A DNA stretch of 64,000 bases, taken from contig CM055097.1 in assembly GCA_029204225.1 (NCBI GenBank), positions 33,420,804-33,484,803 of the forward strand, given 5' to 3'. Numbering within the stretch: the first letter of the stretch is position 1; each line of letters begins with the position of its first letter. This DNA is from Diphasiastrum complanatum (Eukaryota; Streptophyta; Lycopodiopsida; Lycopodiales; Lycopodiaceae). The notes under the pieces are model-generated. The model was not told the origin of the DNA and made no database searches. It was given only the letters and a program-made list of their open reading frames with translations. Below, one piece after another: positions 13,988 to 25,732 of the stretch. The translations under genes were made by a program, and so were the position numbers.

Positions 13988-14194
13988 AAACTTTCAGTAA
14001 TAAGCACTAATGAGCAGTACTAGTAAGATTATATTACGAGTAACGAGACCAAGTAGCTGCGAATCCAGCCAGATCCAGAGGTGACAGTTCTCAAAGTCCT
14101 GACGGTTCAGTATGGATCGTCTGTTTTTGCTGTATAGACACAATTGGCCTGGCATTCATGAATTATTGTTTCATCTTGTGTTTCAATTAATGGG

Positions 14195-14196
<2 letters not shown>
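13988..14196. other. GPAT downstream sequence
   Basis: Presumed 3' untranslated and flanking sequence. No strong polyadenylation signal is seen. Confidence 0.35.
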
Positions 14197-14260
<64 letters not shown>

Positions 14261-14270
14261 GATATATATC
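14197..14270. repeat. (CT)n(TA)n microsatellite
   Basis: About 42 bp of CT followed by about 25 bp of TA. Confidence 0.97.
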
Positions 14271-14349
14271 TCTATTACACCTCACTATTTTTATGTCCTT
14301 AAAAACCATTAACCCTAAAAAAAAAACCCCAAAACCTAAAGATTCACCG

Positions 14350-14933
14350 TGCTTGACTCCCTCTCTCCCACCTCCTCTCCACTCCCTCTCTCCTCTCTAC
14401 TCTCTCTCTCACCTCCTCTCTCTCCTCTCGGTTCTCTCTCCTCTCTCATCTTGGCTCTCTCTCTCACCACACCTCTCTCTCTCTCACTCCCCCTCCCTCG
14501 TATCTTACTGGCACATATGAGTTTGGCCTCGACTCAATTCGCCTCCTGACACCTGTCACAGGCCGGCCCAGACACCTGTCTCAGTTCACCTCCCTGCACC
14601 AGGCCGGCCCCTGAAGCGTCGGCGCCTCGTTCCGGGCTCCCTGCTCCTGGGCCTGGCAAGTTCCGGACGTGCGCGCCTTGGTGCCAAGGGATTTCTCGTC
14701 CCCTGTTCAGACTCCACATGGCAATAGCTGATTGGAACGGGGCCAAAGCTGTCCCCTTGCCAATATGTGCCAATAAGCGCCAGCGCTCCCCCTCCCTCTC
14801 ACGCTCCACCTGCCATCCCCTTCCTCCTCTCTCTCTCAAACCTCTCGCGCTCCACTTGCCATCCCCTTCCTCCTCTCTCTCTCACACACCTCTCTCGCTC
14901 CACCTGCCATCCCCTTCCTCCTCCTCCTCCTCC

Positions 14934-15011
<78 letters not shown>

Positions 15012-15095
15012 CTCGCGCTCCCACCTCTCCCTCGTCTCTCTCTCAAACACATCTCTCCCCCTCTCTCCCCTGATCTCTCTCTCGCGCTCACCCCC

Positions 15096-15188
<93 letters not shown>

Positions 15189-15200
15189 CTATCCCTCTCC
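14350..15200. repeat. CT/CA-rich low-complexity tract
   Basis: Degenerate CTCTC-rich DNA, including pure (CT)n(CA)n runs near 14935-15008 and 15100-15185. Long open frames here on both strands are dinucleotide translations and not genes. A GC-rich stretch at 14540-14700 contains repeated AGGCCGGCCC words. Confidence 0.9.
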
Positions 15201-15326
15201 TTCACCCGCCATCTTCCTCCTGTTACTGCAAAATCCATTCCATGAACGTAAAATCAGTTTTTAAATTTTTACAAAGGAAATGGTGATGCCTCACAGAACG
15301 TAATCTGTGGGGCAAATTTTTTTACG

Positions 15327-15368
15327 TTTTTTACATGCACCTTCCGCTCGGAAGGTGCGTGTAAAAAA
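15327..15368. repeat. 20 bp-arm hairpin
   Basis: Arms 15327-15346 and 15349-15368, centred on CACCTTCCG CT CGGAAGGTG, with a single mismatch and a 2-base loop. Confidence 0.9.
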
Positions 15369-15434
15369 AATTTACGTCAAAAAAAAAAGAAAAAAAAAAA
15401 ATGTAAAAACTGAATTCACGGCAGGGAAGGGTTG

Positions 15435-15526
15435 GCTCCTCGGCCCTTCCGCCCGCGGAAGACTGTGTGCCCTCGGACCTCCGCCCTCGGCCGCACAGTC
15501 TTCCGGGGCGGAAGGGCCTCGGAGCA
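15435..15526. repeat. GC-rich hairpin, about 35 bp arms
   Basis: Arms 15435-15469 and 15492-15526 (GGCCCTTCCGCCC … GGGGCGGAAGGGCC) with a loop of about 22 bases. Confidence 0.88.
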
Positions 15527-15744
15527 GGACCTCCCCCCCCCCTTATTACTATATTTCTTTCAAGAACATGTGCTCTAGCTGCTTGGCCCATAATGCATGC
15601 TCCGATTCCATCCAGTCCACATCATGTGCCCGGAATTCCTGCTGTTGTGCGTGCCATGCCTCATCCTCCTCACGCCACATGCTGCTCACGCTAACATCGA
15701 AGGCTGTGAGGAAGTCGTGAGCCATCTCTGTTGCATTGCTCCCC

Positions 15745-15747
<3 letters not shown>

Positions 15748-15781
<34 letters not shown>
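15748..15781. repeat. (CT)n microsatellite
   Basis: A pure CT run of about 34 bp. Confidence 0.95.
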
Positions 15782-15782
<1 letters not shown>

Positions 15783-15897
15783 ATACCTCACTATTTCTCT
15801 CTCCTTCATGCCTGATGCTTATTGGCACGGGACAACTTTGGCCCGTTCCAATAAGCAACTGACATGTGGAGTCTGGGCAGGTCACAAGAAGCCCCGC

Positions 15898-16292
15898 TGT
15901 AGCGCAGACATCCCAAAAGGAACTGAGAACCACGACATAGCTTCCCAACTTTCAACTCTTGCCGTCCAAACCCACTTGACATACAAGTAGCCAACTCGCC
16001 AACAACGATCATACTTAACCCACTTGAAGTTCAGGAACGTTGTGAGATCCAACCTAGCACCATACCAAACCGGGGGTCCGATGTGGGTGACTTCCCTCCA
16101 AGCAAGCCACCCGACATACATTAAACTTAACTAACTCGAAGCTTCGTTACAAATGAGTAACATCCATTCCAAGCAAGTCATCTGACTTACATCAGACTTA
16201 ACCAACTCAAAGCTTCGTCATGAGCGCTGGAAGCCAACATGGCGCCACGCCAAACTGGACAACCATAAACAAGTAACTTCCACCCAAGCAAG
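15898..16292 (-). repeat. LTR X, copy a (tail part, minus)
   Basis: Last part of the X LTR in minus orientation, from the terminal CTGCGCTACA (read on minus) to the CACCCAAGCAAG block. It is directly fused to the head of a plus-orientation copy at 16294. Confidence 0.75.
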
Positions 16293-16293
16293 A

Positions 16294-16990
16294 TGTTGTA
16301 AAGCTACCTTTACAAGCTTTACTTCCAGCGCCACTGGCGTAAACATTGTCCCCGGCGCCAACAACGCCCCTGCTGCTCCCGATGCCACTGTGACCAGAAT
16401 CCAGCCGGCACCAAGTTCCTATGGCTGAAAATCTTTGATCGGTTCTAGCGAAGTCCAGAGAGCTCAGATCGATGTGCAATCACCTCACACGATCTAGGCA
16501 TGATTAAAGGAAGCCTGGGAATCAATAAACTCTAGAGAGAGAAAATCTTAGAGAAATGTGCTTTACCAGCCTGGGTTAGAGTACTTGGTATGAGGGGAGG
16601 TGGCGAATCCCACCAATACTATAGGAGAGTGCATGTTGCGGCTCAGGGCAAGCTCTAACCAAGTCTCAGCCTCCCTTGCTGGAATGTTGTCCTGGCACTC
16701 GCCTTGGCATGCCAGCACCCCGGAGACTAGGGTCGGTCACACACTTGAAATGTAACCTTCTCAGATTTATCAATAAAGTGGGATTTTTCTCAAACTGACT
16801 CTGATTACCTTCTGGGTTTCAGTGTTCGGTAAAAAGCGCCAGTTGTAAGGCCGCTTCAAACTTTCTAATTTGGCACATAGTTGAGGGTCGTATCCCGAGA
16901 CGCCAGCGGTATGCCATCGGGACCATTCGGTCCGAGGTGCCAGCGGTATGCTGTCGGGACCATTTGGTCCAGGAACTAGTTGTCTCCATA
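16294..16990 (+). repeat. LTR X, copy b (head part, plus)
   Basis: Starts TGTTGTAAAGCTACC and runs to GTTGTCTCCATA. It contains AATAAAGTGGG, a plausible polyadenylation signal. It lacks the last roughly 500 bp. A 30 bp spacer with a small CTCCATAG/CTATGGAG inverted repeat follows. Confidence 0.8.
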
Positions 16991-17020
16991 GCAATTTCAA
17001 GGGAGATCTTCTATGGAGCA

Positions 17021-17984
17021 GAGAGCTCAGATCGATGTGCAATCACCTCACACGATCTAGGCATGATTAAAGGAAGCTTGGGGATCAATATTCTAGAGAG
17101 AGAAAATGACTTTCTAGAGAGAGAAAATCCAAGAAAGAGAAAATTCGAGAGAGAGAAAATGTGCTTTACCAGCCTGGGTAGAGAACTTGGTATGAGGGGA
17201 GGTGGCGAATCCCACCAATACTATAGGGGAGTGCGGGTTGCGACTCAGGGCGAGCTCCAACCAAGTCTCAGCCTCCCTTGCTGGAATGTTATCCTGACAC
17301 TCGCCTTGGCATGCCAACGCCCCAAAAACTAGGGTCGGTCACACACTTGAGATGTAACCTTCTTAGATTTATCAATAAAGTGGGATTTTCCTCAAACTGA
17401 CTCTGATTACCTTCTGGGTTTCAGTGTTCGGTAAAAGCGCCAGTTGTAAGGCCGCTTCCAAATTTTTAAGTTGGCACATAGCTGAGGGTCCTATCCCGGG
17501 ACGCCAGCGGTATGCCATCGGGACCATTCGGTCTGTGGCGCCAGCGGTATGCTGTCGGGACCATTTGGTCCAAGAACTGGTTGTCTCCATATCTGTCGCG
17601 GCTTGTGGTTTTGAGTGTTCCTTGCATGAACGTGAATGAGTTAAGCTCTTGGGAAACTGGCTCTAACCTGTCGGCTGAGTTGGATGGCTTGCTTGGGTGG
17701 AAGTTACCTGTTTATGGCTGTCCAGTCTGGCGTGGCGCCAGGTTGGCTTCCAGCGCTCGTGACGAAGCTTTCAGTTGGTTTAGTCTAATGTAAGTCAGAC
17801 TGCTTGTTTGGAATAGATGTTACTCGTTTGTAACGAAGCTTCGAGTTGGTTAAGTTTGATGTATGTCGGGCGGCTTGCTTGGAGGGAAGTCACCCACATC
17901 GGGACCCCTGATCTGGCATGGCGCCAGGTTAGATCTCAATGTTGGCTTCTGAACTTCCAGCTGGTTAAGTCTGATCGTTGTTGG
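17021..17984 (+). repeat. LTR X, copy c (plus)
   Basis: Lacks the first roughly 200 bp and the last roughly 100 bp of the LTR. It joins head-to-head with the complete minus copy at 17985 and forms the left arm of the large palindrome. Confidence 0.85.
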
Positions 17985-19023
17985 TGTAGCGCAGGCATCC
18001 CAAAGGGAGCCGGGAACCACGACTTAGCTTCCCAGGCTTCAACTCTTGCCATCCAAACCAACTTGACATACAAGCAGCCAACTCGCCAACAACGATCAGA
18101 CTTAACCAACTTGAAGTTCCAAAAACCAACATTGAGATCCAACCTGGCGCCATGCCAGATCGGGGGTCCCGACGTGGGTGACTTCCCTCCAAGCAAGCCG
18201 CCCAACATACATCAAATTTAACCAACTCGAAGCTTCGTTACAAATGAGTAACATCCATTCCAAGCAAGCGATCTAACTTACATCAGACTTAACCAACTGA
18301 AAGCTTCGTCACGAGCGCTGGAAGCCAACCTGGCGCCACGCCAGACTGGACAGCCATAAACAAGCAACTTCCACCCAAGCAAGTCATCCAACTCAGCCGA
18401 CAGGTTAGAGCCCGTTGCCCAAGAGCTTAACCCATTCACGTTCATGCAAGGAACACCCAGAACCACAAGCCGCGACAAATATGGAGACAATCAGTTCCTG
18501 GACCAAATGGTCCCGACAGCATACCGCTGGCGCCACGGGCCGAATGGTCCCGACGGCATACCACTGGCGTCCCGGGATACGACCCTCAGCTATGTGCCAA
18601 TTTAAAAATCTGGAAGCGGCCTTATAACTGGCGCTTTTATCGAATACTGAAACCCAGAAGGTAATCAGAGTCAGTTTGAGGAAAATCCCACTTTATTGAT
18701 AAATCTGAGAAGGTTACATTTCAAGTGTGTGACCGACCCTAGTCTCCGGGGCGTTAACATGCCATGGCGTTCCAGCAAGGGAGGCTGAGACTTGGCTGAA
18801 GCTCGCCCTGAGTCGCAACTCGCACTCCCCTATAGTATTGGTGTGATTTGGCGGCCCCCCCTCATACCAAGCACTTTACCCAAGCTGGTAAAGCTCGTTT
18901 TTCTCTCTCTAAAATTTTCTCTTTCTAGAAAGTCATTTTCTTTCTCTAGATTTTATTGATCCCCAGGCTTCGTTTAATCATGCCTAGATCGTGTGAGGTG
19001 ATTGCACATCGATCCGAGCTCTC
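17021..19023. repeat. Large palindrome from head-to-head LTR X copies
   Basis: Left arm 17021-17984, right arm 18086-19023 and loop 17985-18085. The arms run from GAGAGCTC … GTTGTTGG to CCAACAAC … GAGCTCTC. They are imperfect, with scattered substitutions and small indels along their whole length. Confidence 0.85.
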
Positions 19024-19199
19024 TGGACTTCGCTAGAACCGATCAAAGTTTTTTAGCTGTAGGAACTTGGTGCTGGCTGGATTCTGGTCACAATGGCACC
19101 GGGAGTGGCATCGGGAGCAACAGTGGCCCTGGTGGTGCCGGGGATAATGCTGGCGCCAGTGGCGCCAGAAGTAAAGCTTGTAAAGGTAGCTTTATAACA
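17985..19199 (-). repeat. LTR X, copy d (complete, minus)
   Basis: About 1,215 bp. Read on the minus strand it starts TGTTATAAAGC and ends CTGCGCTACA, giving TG…CA ends. The minus-strand sequence just before its start is AAAGGTGGGGTGGA, a good polypurine tract, so this copy looks like a 3' LTR of a minus-strand element whose interior lies at 19200-21933. Confidence 0.75.
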
Positions 19200-19215
19200 T
19201 CCACCCCACCTTTAT
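19200..19215 (-). other. Polypurine tract before LTR X copy d
   Basis: Minus strand reads ATAAAGGTGGGGTGGA directly before the LTR start, as in the plus-strand primer of LTR retrotransposons. Confidence 0.65.
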
Positions 19216-20156
19216 AAAATCTGATGTCCTCATCATATGTCAAATTAAAGTAAAGGTGTCTCCCAATTAAAATTAACTATACATTTAAGCTACTTGGCAC
19301 AGTGGCCACTTTTTATTAACATTGTAGCTGGCACAACACAAGTCGGAGGCTCAGCTCTTTCTATTGAAAAATTACAAAACTTGAAAATATCACTTTGTTT
19401 AGAAAAAGCGTAGATTTTATATCGCTTACGTAAAAAACACAATTTCCTATTAAGTGGGTAATTGAAAAGGTTTCTCCTTAGAAGATTCCCTTCAAAACTT
19501 TAAAAATCAAGGTATCAAAAGTAAAATCGCATTTTTGGGTAAAATTATTTTTTTAAGTGTAGGCTTTTTGACTTTTTAAAATCCTCAAAATGCACATACC
19601 ATATTTTCAAAAATACATTGGTAAGAAAGTACACAATTACGTGCATTGCAAATTTGATATTGTTTAAAAAAATATCACAAACAAAAAATAAACTTAAAAT
19701 TCATATAGCTAATTAACTCTTCGCTGAGATTTTGTTATAGGTACTTGCATAAATCATTAATAAATCAATCATATTTTAAATGTCATCTAAATATTGGCAT
19801 CTAGATATTTTCAAAACATTATAATGATGTATTAGATTGCATAAAAAGTATCCAATAAAATTTTTTCATAACAAATAAATTTATCAAAACGCAGAATAAT
19901 AGTGCATAAATAAACAAGAACTTTTTATAAATCTACGAATAAGCTCATGAAACATAATATCTCAAATATATCATTGTGAATCTCAAACAAATAAAATCTT
20001 GATTTTCAAATTTGGTACTTTCCATTCAAATATAAGTATCCAATAACATAAGGTTTTGGCCAATTACATTTATGTCTGCAAATCAATATCCAGCAACATA
20101 TTTTTCCTAAGGTATCAACCAATATCTAGTAACATCTCGAGTAAGGCCTTCTCGGC
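19216..20156. other. AT-rich, no gene seen
   Basis: Strongly AT-rich sequence between the LTR and the 3' end of the methyltransferase-like gene. No open frame or motif stands out. Confidence 0.5.
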
Positions 20157-21930
20157 TTATTGAGAGGCTTGCCCCTCATCAACGACATCAGTAGCCCTAT
20201 CAGTGAGATCTGGGGGCTCAATAATATCATCTCTCAACCCAACTAGCTCCCCTTCTTCGCTTAGTAATGGGGGAACCGGTTCGGATGAGGCACTTTGGAA
20301 CCTCTCACTATTGTCGACTGCTTGAGCCCCAACTTCCTGATCTTCATCTGGAAGCTCTCAAATAGCAACCACTCTCATCTCAATATAGGTTGCCTGGACT
20401 TCATCCACTTCAATAGCTACGCAATTCCTGTTTTTCTTAAGTGCACAACATGTGGTACCTACATGTAAAGTATATTAAAGAATAAGTAATTTGCAAAAAA
20501 CAAAAATTAAATTCGAAAGTTAATAATTAATAATAAAAACTAATTTTAAGCAAAGAAACACATCTTCATACATGTTCCTGCAAACATGTCCAAAATCCAA
20601 TCTTCCTCATTCAAAAACATATCATTCAACTTATTGATTAGGGTTAACCAAAGACCTATCACCCTCTAAGTGTCTCAATTTTGGAGTGACAGCTGGACAA
20701 GAAATGACATTACTACATTGCTCATTGCAATGAATCCGTAATCTCCTTTTCTCATGGGCATCATAGTAGCCCACGGTCATCATCAAAAGAACTGATAAGC
20801 TGGCAACCCAGTGCACATTCAAGATTTGTTTTGTTCCTGTATATGTTATAACATATTAGTATTCAGACATACATTTTCAAACATTAACTAAATCAAAATA
20901 AATATCACAATATATAATTAAAATGACATACTATACAAGGTGCTCAATAGCATGACATGTAGTTTTCAGAGATGCAATGACTGATGACGATTGAGCCACG
21001 CTATGGAAAATCACACATCTCCATAAAGAAGAATCTACTGTCAAGGCAGCAAAATCAGTCACCAGCTTCATTATTTGAGGGTAAGGAAATGGTTTCAAGT
21101 CATTAATGGAGCCAGACATTCTGAAACCATATGGAATATCCACAATAGCAAGAGTATACTCATGCTTTGGGACATCTTCTATCAATTTTGAGACATCAAA
21201 ACAAACAACCTGATACGTAAATGTCCTCATCGGATCTAAAAGACAAGTGAAAGTTTTATAATTCTCAGATATTGGTGGAAGGGAATCTTTCAACTAAATC
21301 CTCATTCGTTCTTCCTTAGCCCTCTGTATATGCAATAAAGAGTTTGGAGGGCAATCCAAGTCCTCTCCAGCCTTTGCCTTCTTTGGCTGTAAAACCACAA
21401 TAGCAAATATATAGGTTTAATAGTACATTATAAAGACTTAAAACAAAACATAAATATATCATTTTTACATTCTTATCTTATAATCTTGGAAAGCCAAAAA
21501 AATTTCAGACAGAGCTTTCATTGAGCTGGTAGTCGGATAGTTTTGTTGCAGTTGGCACAGTTCAGCCGCTTCATCATCACCTCTTGAATTCGGATGAACA
21601 CTTTGTGACTGCAGATATACCGTGATGAGAAAAACAGATAATAATTGTGAATGGTAAGCAATAGAAACTCGATGTCGTGCATTGAGTTGGTGTTACTAAC
21701 TCGATGCAATGCATTGAGTTGGTGTGACTGTCGGATTAACTAATGAGGAAAATAATTACCAAGAATGTTAACCAATTGTATCTCATCGCAGGAGGTGTTC
21801 CTTTCGTAAGGATAGGAAAGATTTTTTGATAGGTGATCAACAAGTTCAGGAGGCATTGCATTCATTTTATTGCAATGCAAATTGTTTATAAAGTTAGGAA
21901 AACAAAAGATAAAAAGATGGAGAACTTTGT
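20157..21930 (-). pseudogene. DNA (N6-adenine/N4-cytosine type) methyltransferase-like gene, interrupted
   Basis: An intron-containing gene for a SAM-dependent amino-methyltransferase. Exons, in reading order on the minus strand, are about 21930-21760, 21608-21469, 21386-20932, 20836-20572 and 20458-20157; most junctions fit GT-AG. The order is: motif IV as IVDIPYGF (usual form DPPY) in the third listed exon; a hydrophobic strand FHSVAQSSSVIASL and EHLV; then SNVISCPAVTPKL and VNP; then motif I as DWILDMFAGT; and in the last exon NCVAIEVD, the acidic end of the following strand. Motif IV before motif I is the beta-type permuted order. Defects seen: a TAG before the motif IV domain, a TAG where a Trp is expected after EHLV, frameshifts within 20572-20836, and a TGA in the last exon. 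The upstream end is cut by LTR X copy e. Substrate and host role cannot be told. The fold call is strong; the adenine or cytosine choice is open. Confidence 0.75.
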
Positions 21931-21933
21931 GGG

Positions 21934-22936
21934 TGACTTTTCCCTCCAAGCAAGTCGTCCGACATACATCAAACTTAACTAACTCGAAGCTTCGTTACAA
22001 ACCAGTAACATCCATTCCAAGCAAGTCGTTTGACTTACATCAGACTTAACCAAATCAAAGCTTCGTCACGAGCACTGGAATCCAACCTGGCGCCATGCCA
22101 GACTGTACAACCATAAACATGTAACTTCCACCCAAGCAAGCCATCCAACTCAGCCGACAGGTTAGAGCTCGTTCCTTAAGAGCTTAACCCATTCACGTTC
22201 ATGCAAAGAACACTCAGAACCACAAGTTGCGACATATATGAAAACAACCAGTTCCTGGACCAAATGCTCCCGACAACATACCATTGGCGTCCCGAACCGA
22301 ATGGTCCTAACAACATATCGCTGACGTCCCGGGATACGACCCTCAGCTATGTGCTAGATCAAAAAATTTGAAGCGGCCCAACAACTGGCGCTTTTATCAA
22401 ACACTGAAACCCATAAAGTAATCAGAGTCAATTTGAGAAAAATCTCACTTTATTAATAAGTCTGAGAAGGTTACATTTCAAGTGTGAGACCAACCCTAGT
22501 CTCCGGGGCGCTGGCATGCCAAGGCGAGCGCCAGGACAATATCCCAATAAGAAAAGCTAAAACTTGGTTGGAGCTCACCTTGAGTTGCAACCTGCATTCC
22601 CATATAGTTTTGGTGGGATTCGCCACCTCCCCTCATACCAAGTGCTATGCCCAAGCTAGTAAAGCATGTTTTCTCTCTCTAGAAAGTCATTTTCCTCTAA
22701 AATTTAGTGATTCCTAGACTTCCTTTAATCATGCCTAGATCGTGTGAGGTGATTGCACATCGATCTGAGCTCTCTAGACTTCGCTAGAACCGATCAAGGT
22801 TTTCGGCCGTAGGAACTTGGGCTGGCTGGATTCTGGTCATAGTGGTGTCGGGAGTAGCAGTGGCGCTGCTGGCACCGGGGGTAATGATGGCGCCAGTGGC
22901 ACCGGAAGTAAAGCTTGTAAATGTAGCTTTACAACA
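21934..22936 (-). repeat. LTR X, copy e (minus)
   Basis: About 1 kb. On the minus strand it starts TGTTGTAAAGCTAC at 22936 and is truncated at its tail near 21934, so about 200 bp and any primer-binding site are missing. It has the same orientation as copy d, with the methyltransferase-like gene between them. Confidence 0.8.
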
Positions 22937-24143
<1,207 letters not shown>

Positions 24144-24316
24144 GTGCACGGCACAATCAATAAATAATCTTGTGTGTTTCCCATTATATCTTAAGTCATA
24201 AGGTTATAAATATGTTTGTTAAAAGAGCTCTCTAAATTTTTAAGAGTGTTCCCACATGGAGTCACAAGAAGCCCAACGTATTCAACACTCTCACGTGAAG
24301 GTGCAGAAGCCATCTA

Positions 24317-24349
24317 GTGGTGGGATGGCCATTATGGCCATCCCACCAC
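24317..24349. repeat. Perfect 16 bp-arm palindrome
   Basis: GTGGTGGGATGGCCAT, one T, then its exact reverse complement. Weaker pairing extends the stem by about ten more bases on each side. Confidence 0.92.
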
Positions 24350-25395
24350 CAGTGGATGGCTACCGCACCACCCTTTTAGGGTGTGGTATACACTTTCCCC
24401 TCACTTGGATGTCCGATGGACACTCAAGTGCTACAATAGTGCTCTCCTAAGTCTTGCGGCTGACATCCTTTGAGAATGAAACCAACAACTTTTGTGAAAA
24501 TGGGCATAAGATAAAATGAATAAGACTAAAAAGTCCTTAAGAGTTAAAACCAAGTGCTTTTGAAATATGAAATATGCAAGATTTTAGACATTTAAATTTT
24601 TTCTCTACTTTACAAGATTAATGCTTACATTTCTTTAAAAATACACGAACTTTTAGTAAAGGATTTTTAAAAGGCTGGATTTTTTAGGGCACTATTTACA
24701 TTATGTCAAATATATATCATAAAGTATTTGATATACAGTATTTATATTATTTCAAAAATATGAATTTTTTTAGCCTTAAAGGCTTAAGGCACAGCCACAA
24801 ACACATTTATATTCTTATTGAATGAATTTTGCCATGTGGCACTATATTAGTTGTGGTCTCTGGCGTGTGTCCACGGGGGCTGCCATACTTGATGCTATCC
24901 AGTTGAAGTCTTGAAGGGCGTGAATGTCGGCCCTTGGAAGACATCGATTTGTCACTTTAGCTTGTGAATCTGTGATAGCATTATGGGCTGGTGATCACTC
25001 ATCATTGATCATTCTATTAACTAACTTTTCAAATTTTAATGTGGAAATTTTATCCATCATTTCAAGTAGCATGAAAGAAATACTTATCCTCGAACCTATG
25101 TATGTCATTAGGGAAGGAGAGAACATTTCAACTACTTATAGTAAAAAAAATGAGCGCCAGGGTGAAATCAAAATCTAGGATCATGGTGTCTTGGTGACTT
25201 AAAAGGATTTTATTTTCTAGTAGAGAAGATGATACATTGATCTGATTTCTTTTGTATTATTCTTGAGATGTCTAAGTTATATCTCCATATTGATCGCCTT
25301 GTTGAATATGCTCTAATACTTAAAAGAAATGTGAAAGGATCCACACTTTCAACGCCTGAGATTATGGCTCACAAAGACAAGTTTGTAGATAATCT
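24350..25395. other. No recognisable gene
   Basis: AT-rich sequence. The open frames here show no motif I recognise. Confidence 0.5.
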
Positions 25396-25732
25396 CATGG
25401 AGCCAGGTCAAAAATTATCCAAGGAGCAATGCCCTCAGACCAATGAGGAGAAGGCCGAAATGAAGGGATATCTCTGATGTATGCAATGATCTCTACCAGG
25501 CCCGATCTTGCATACGCCATCAACTCCTTGAGCCAATACATGGCTAATCTTGGTATGATCCACTAAATCAGGAGCTAAAATACTCAACAAGGAGGTAAGT
25601 CTAAAATTCTGCAGAACCGAGTACATGGCAGTTGACATATTTACAAAAGGGTTAAATCAAGAAGCACACAAGAATTTTTGTGTTATCTTGAATTTGAAAA
25701 TCAAGGCATTCGAGGATCTGGATTAAGGGGGG
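25396..25732 (+). pseudogene. Copia element E: RT/RNase H remnant and polypurine tract
   Basis: A strongly deleted copy of the element seen better at 39371-41329. It keeps the end of RT (LSKEQCPQTNEE, then SQYMA-like sequence in another frame), jumps over most of RNase H near 25565, and keeps the C-terminal EYMAVDIFTKGLNQEAHKNF stretch. It ends in the purine run AAGGGGGG directly before an LTR. Internal stops and the deletion make it inactive. Confidence 0.75.

Larger units (their letters stand above)
14705..15877. repeat. 1.17 kb unit with inverted terminal arms
   Basis: The arm at 14705-14777 (containing GACTCCACATGGCAATAGCT) is repeated in inverted form, imperfectly, at 15817-15877 (GCTTATTGGCAC … GTCTGG). 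The unit encloses the CT/CA tract and two hairpins. It resembles a foldback or MITE-like element, but no target-site duplication was found. Confidence 0.5.

Noticed and set aside
15307-15720. Proline/arginine-rich frames around 15.3-15.7 kb
   Set aside because: They span hairpins and poly-A runs, differ in every frame, and show no protein motif.
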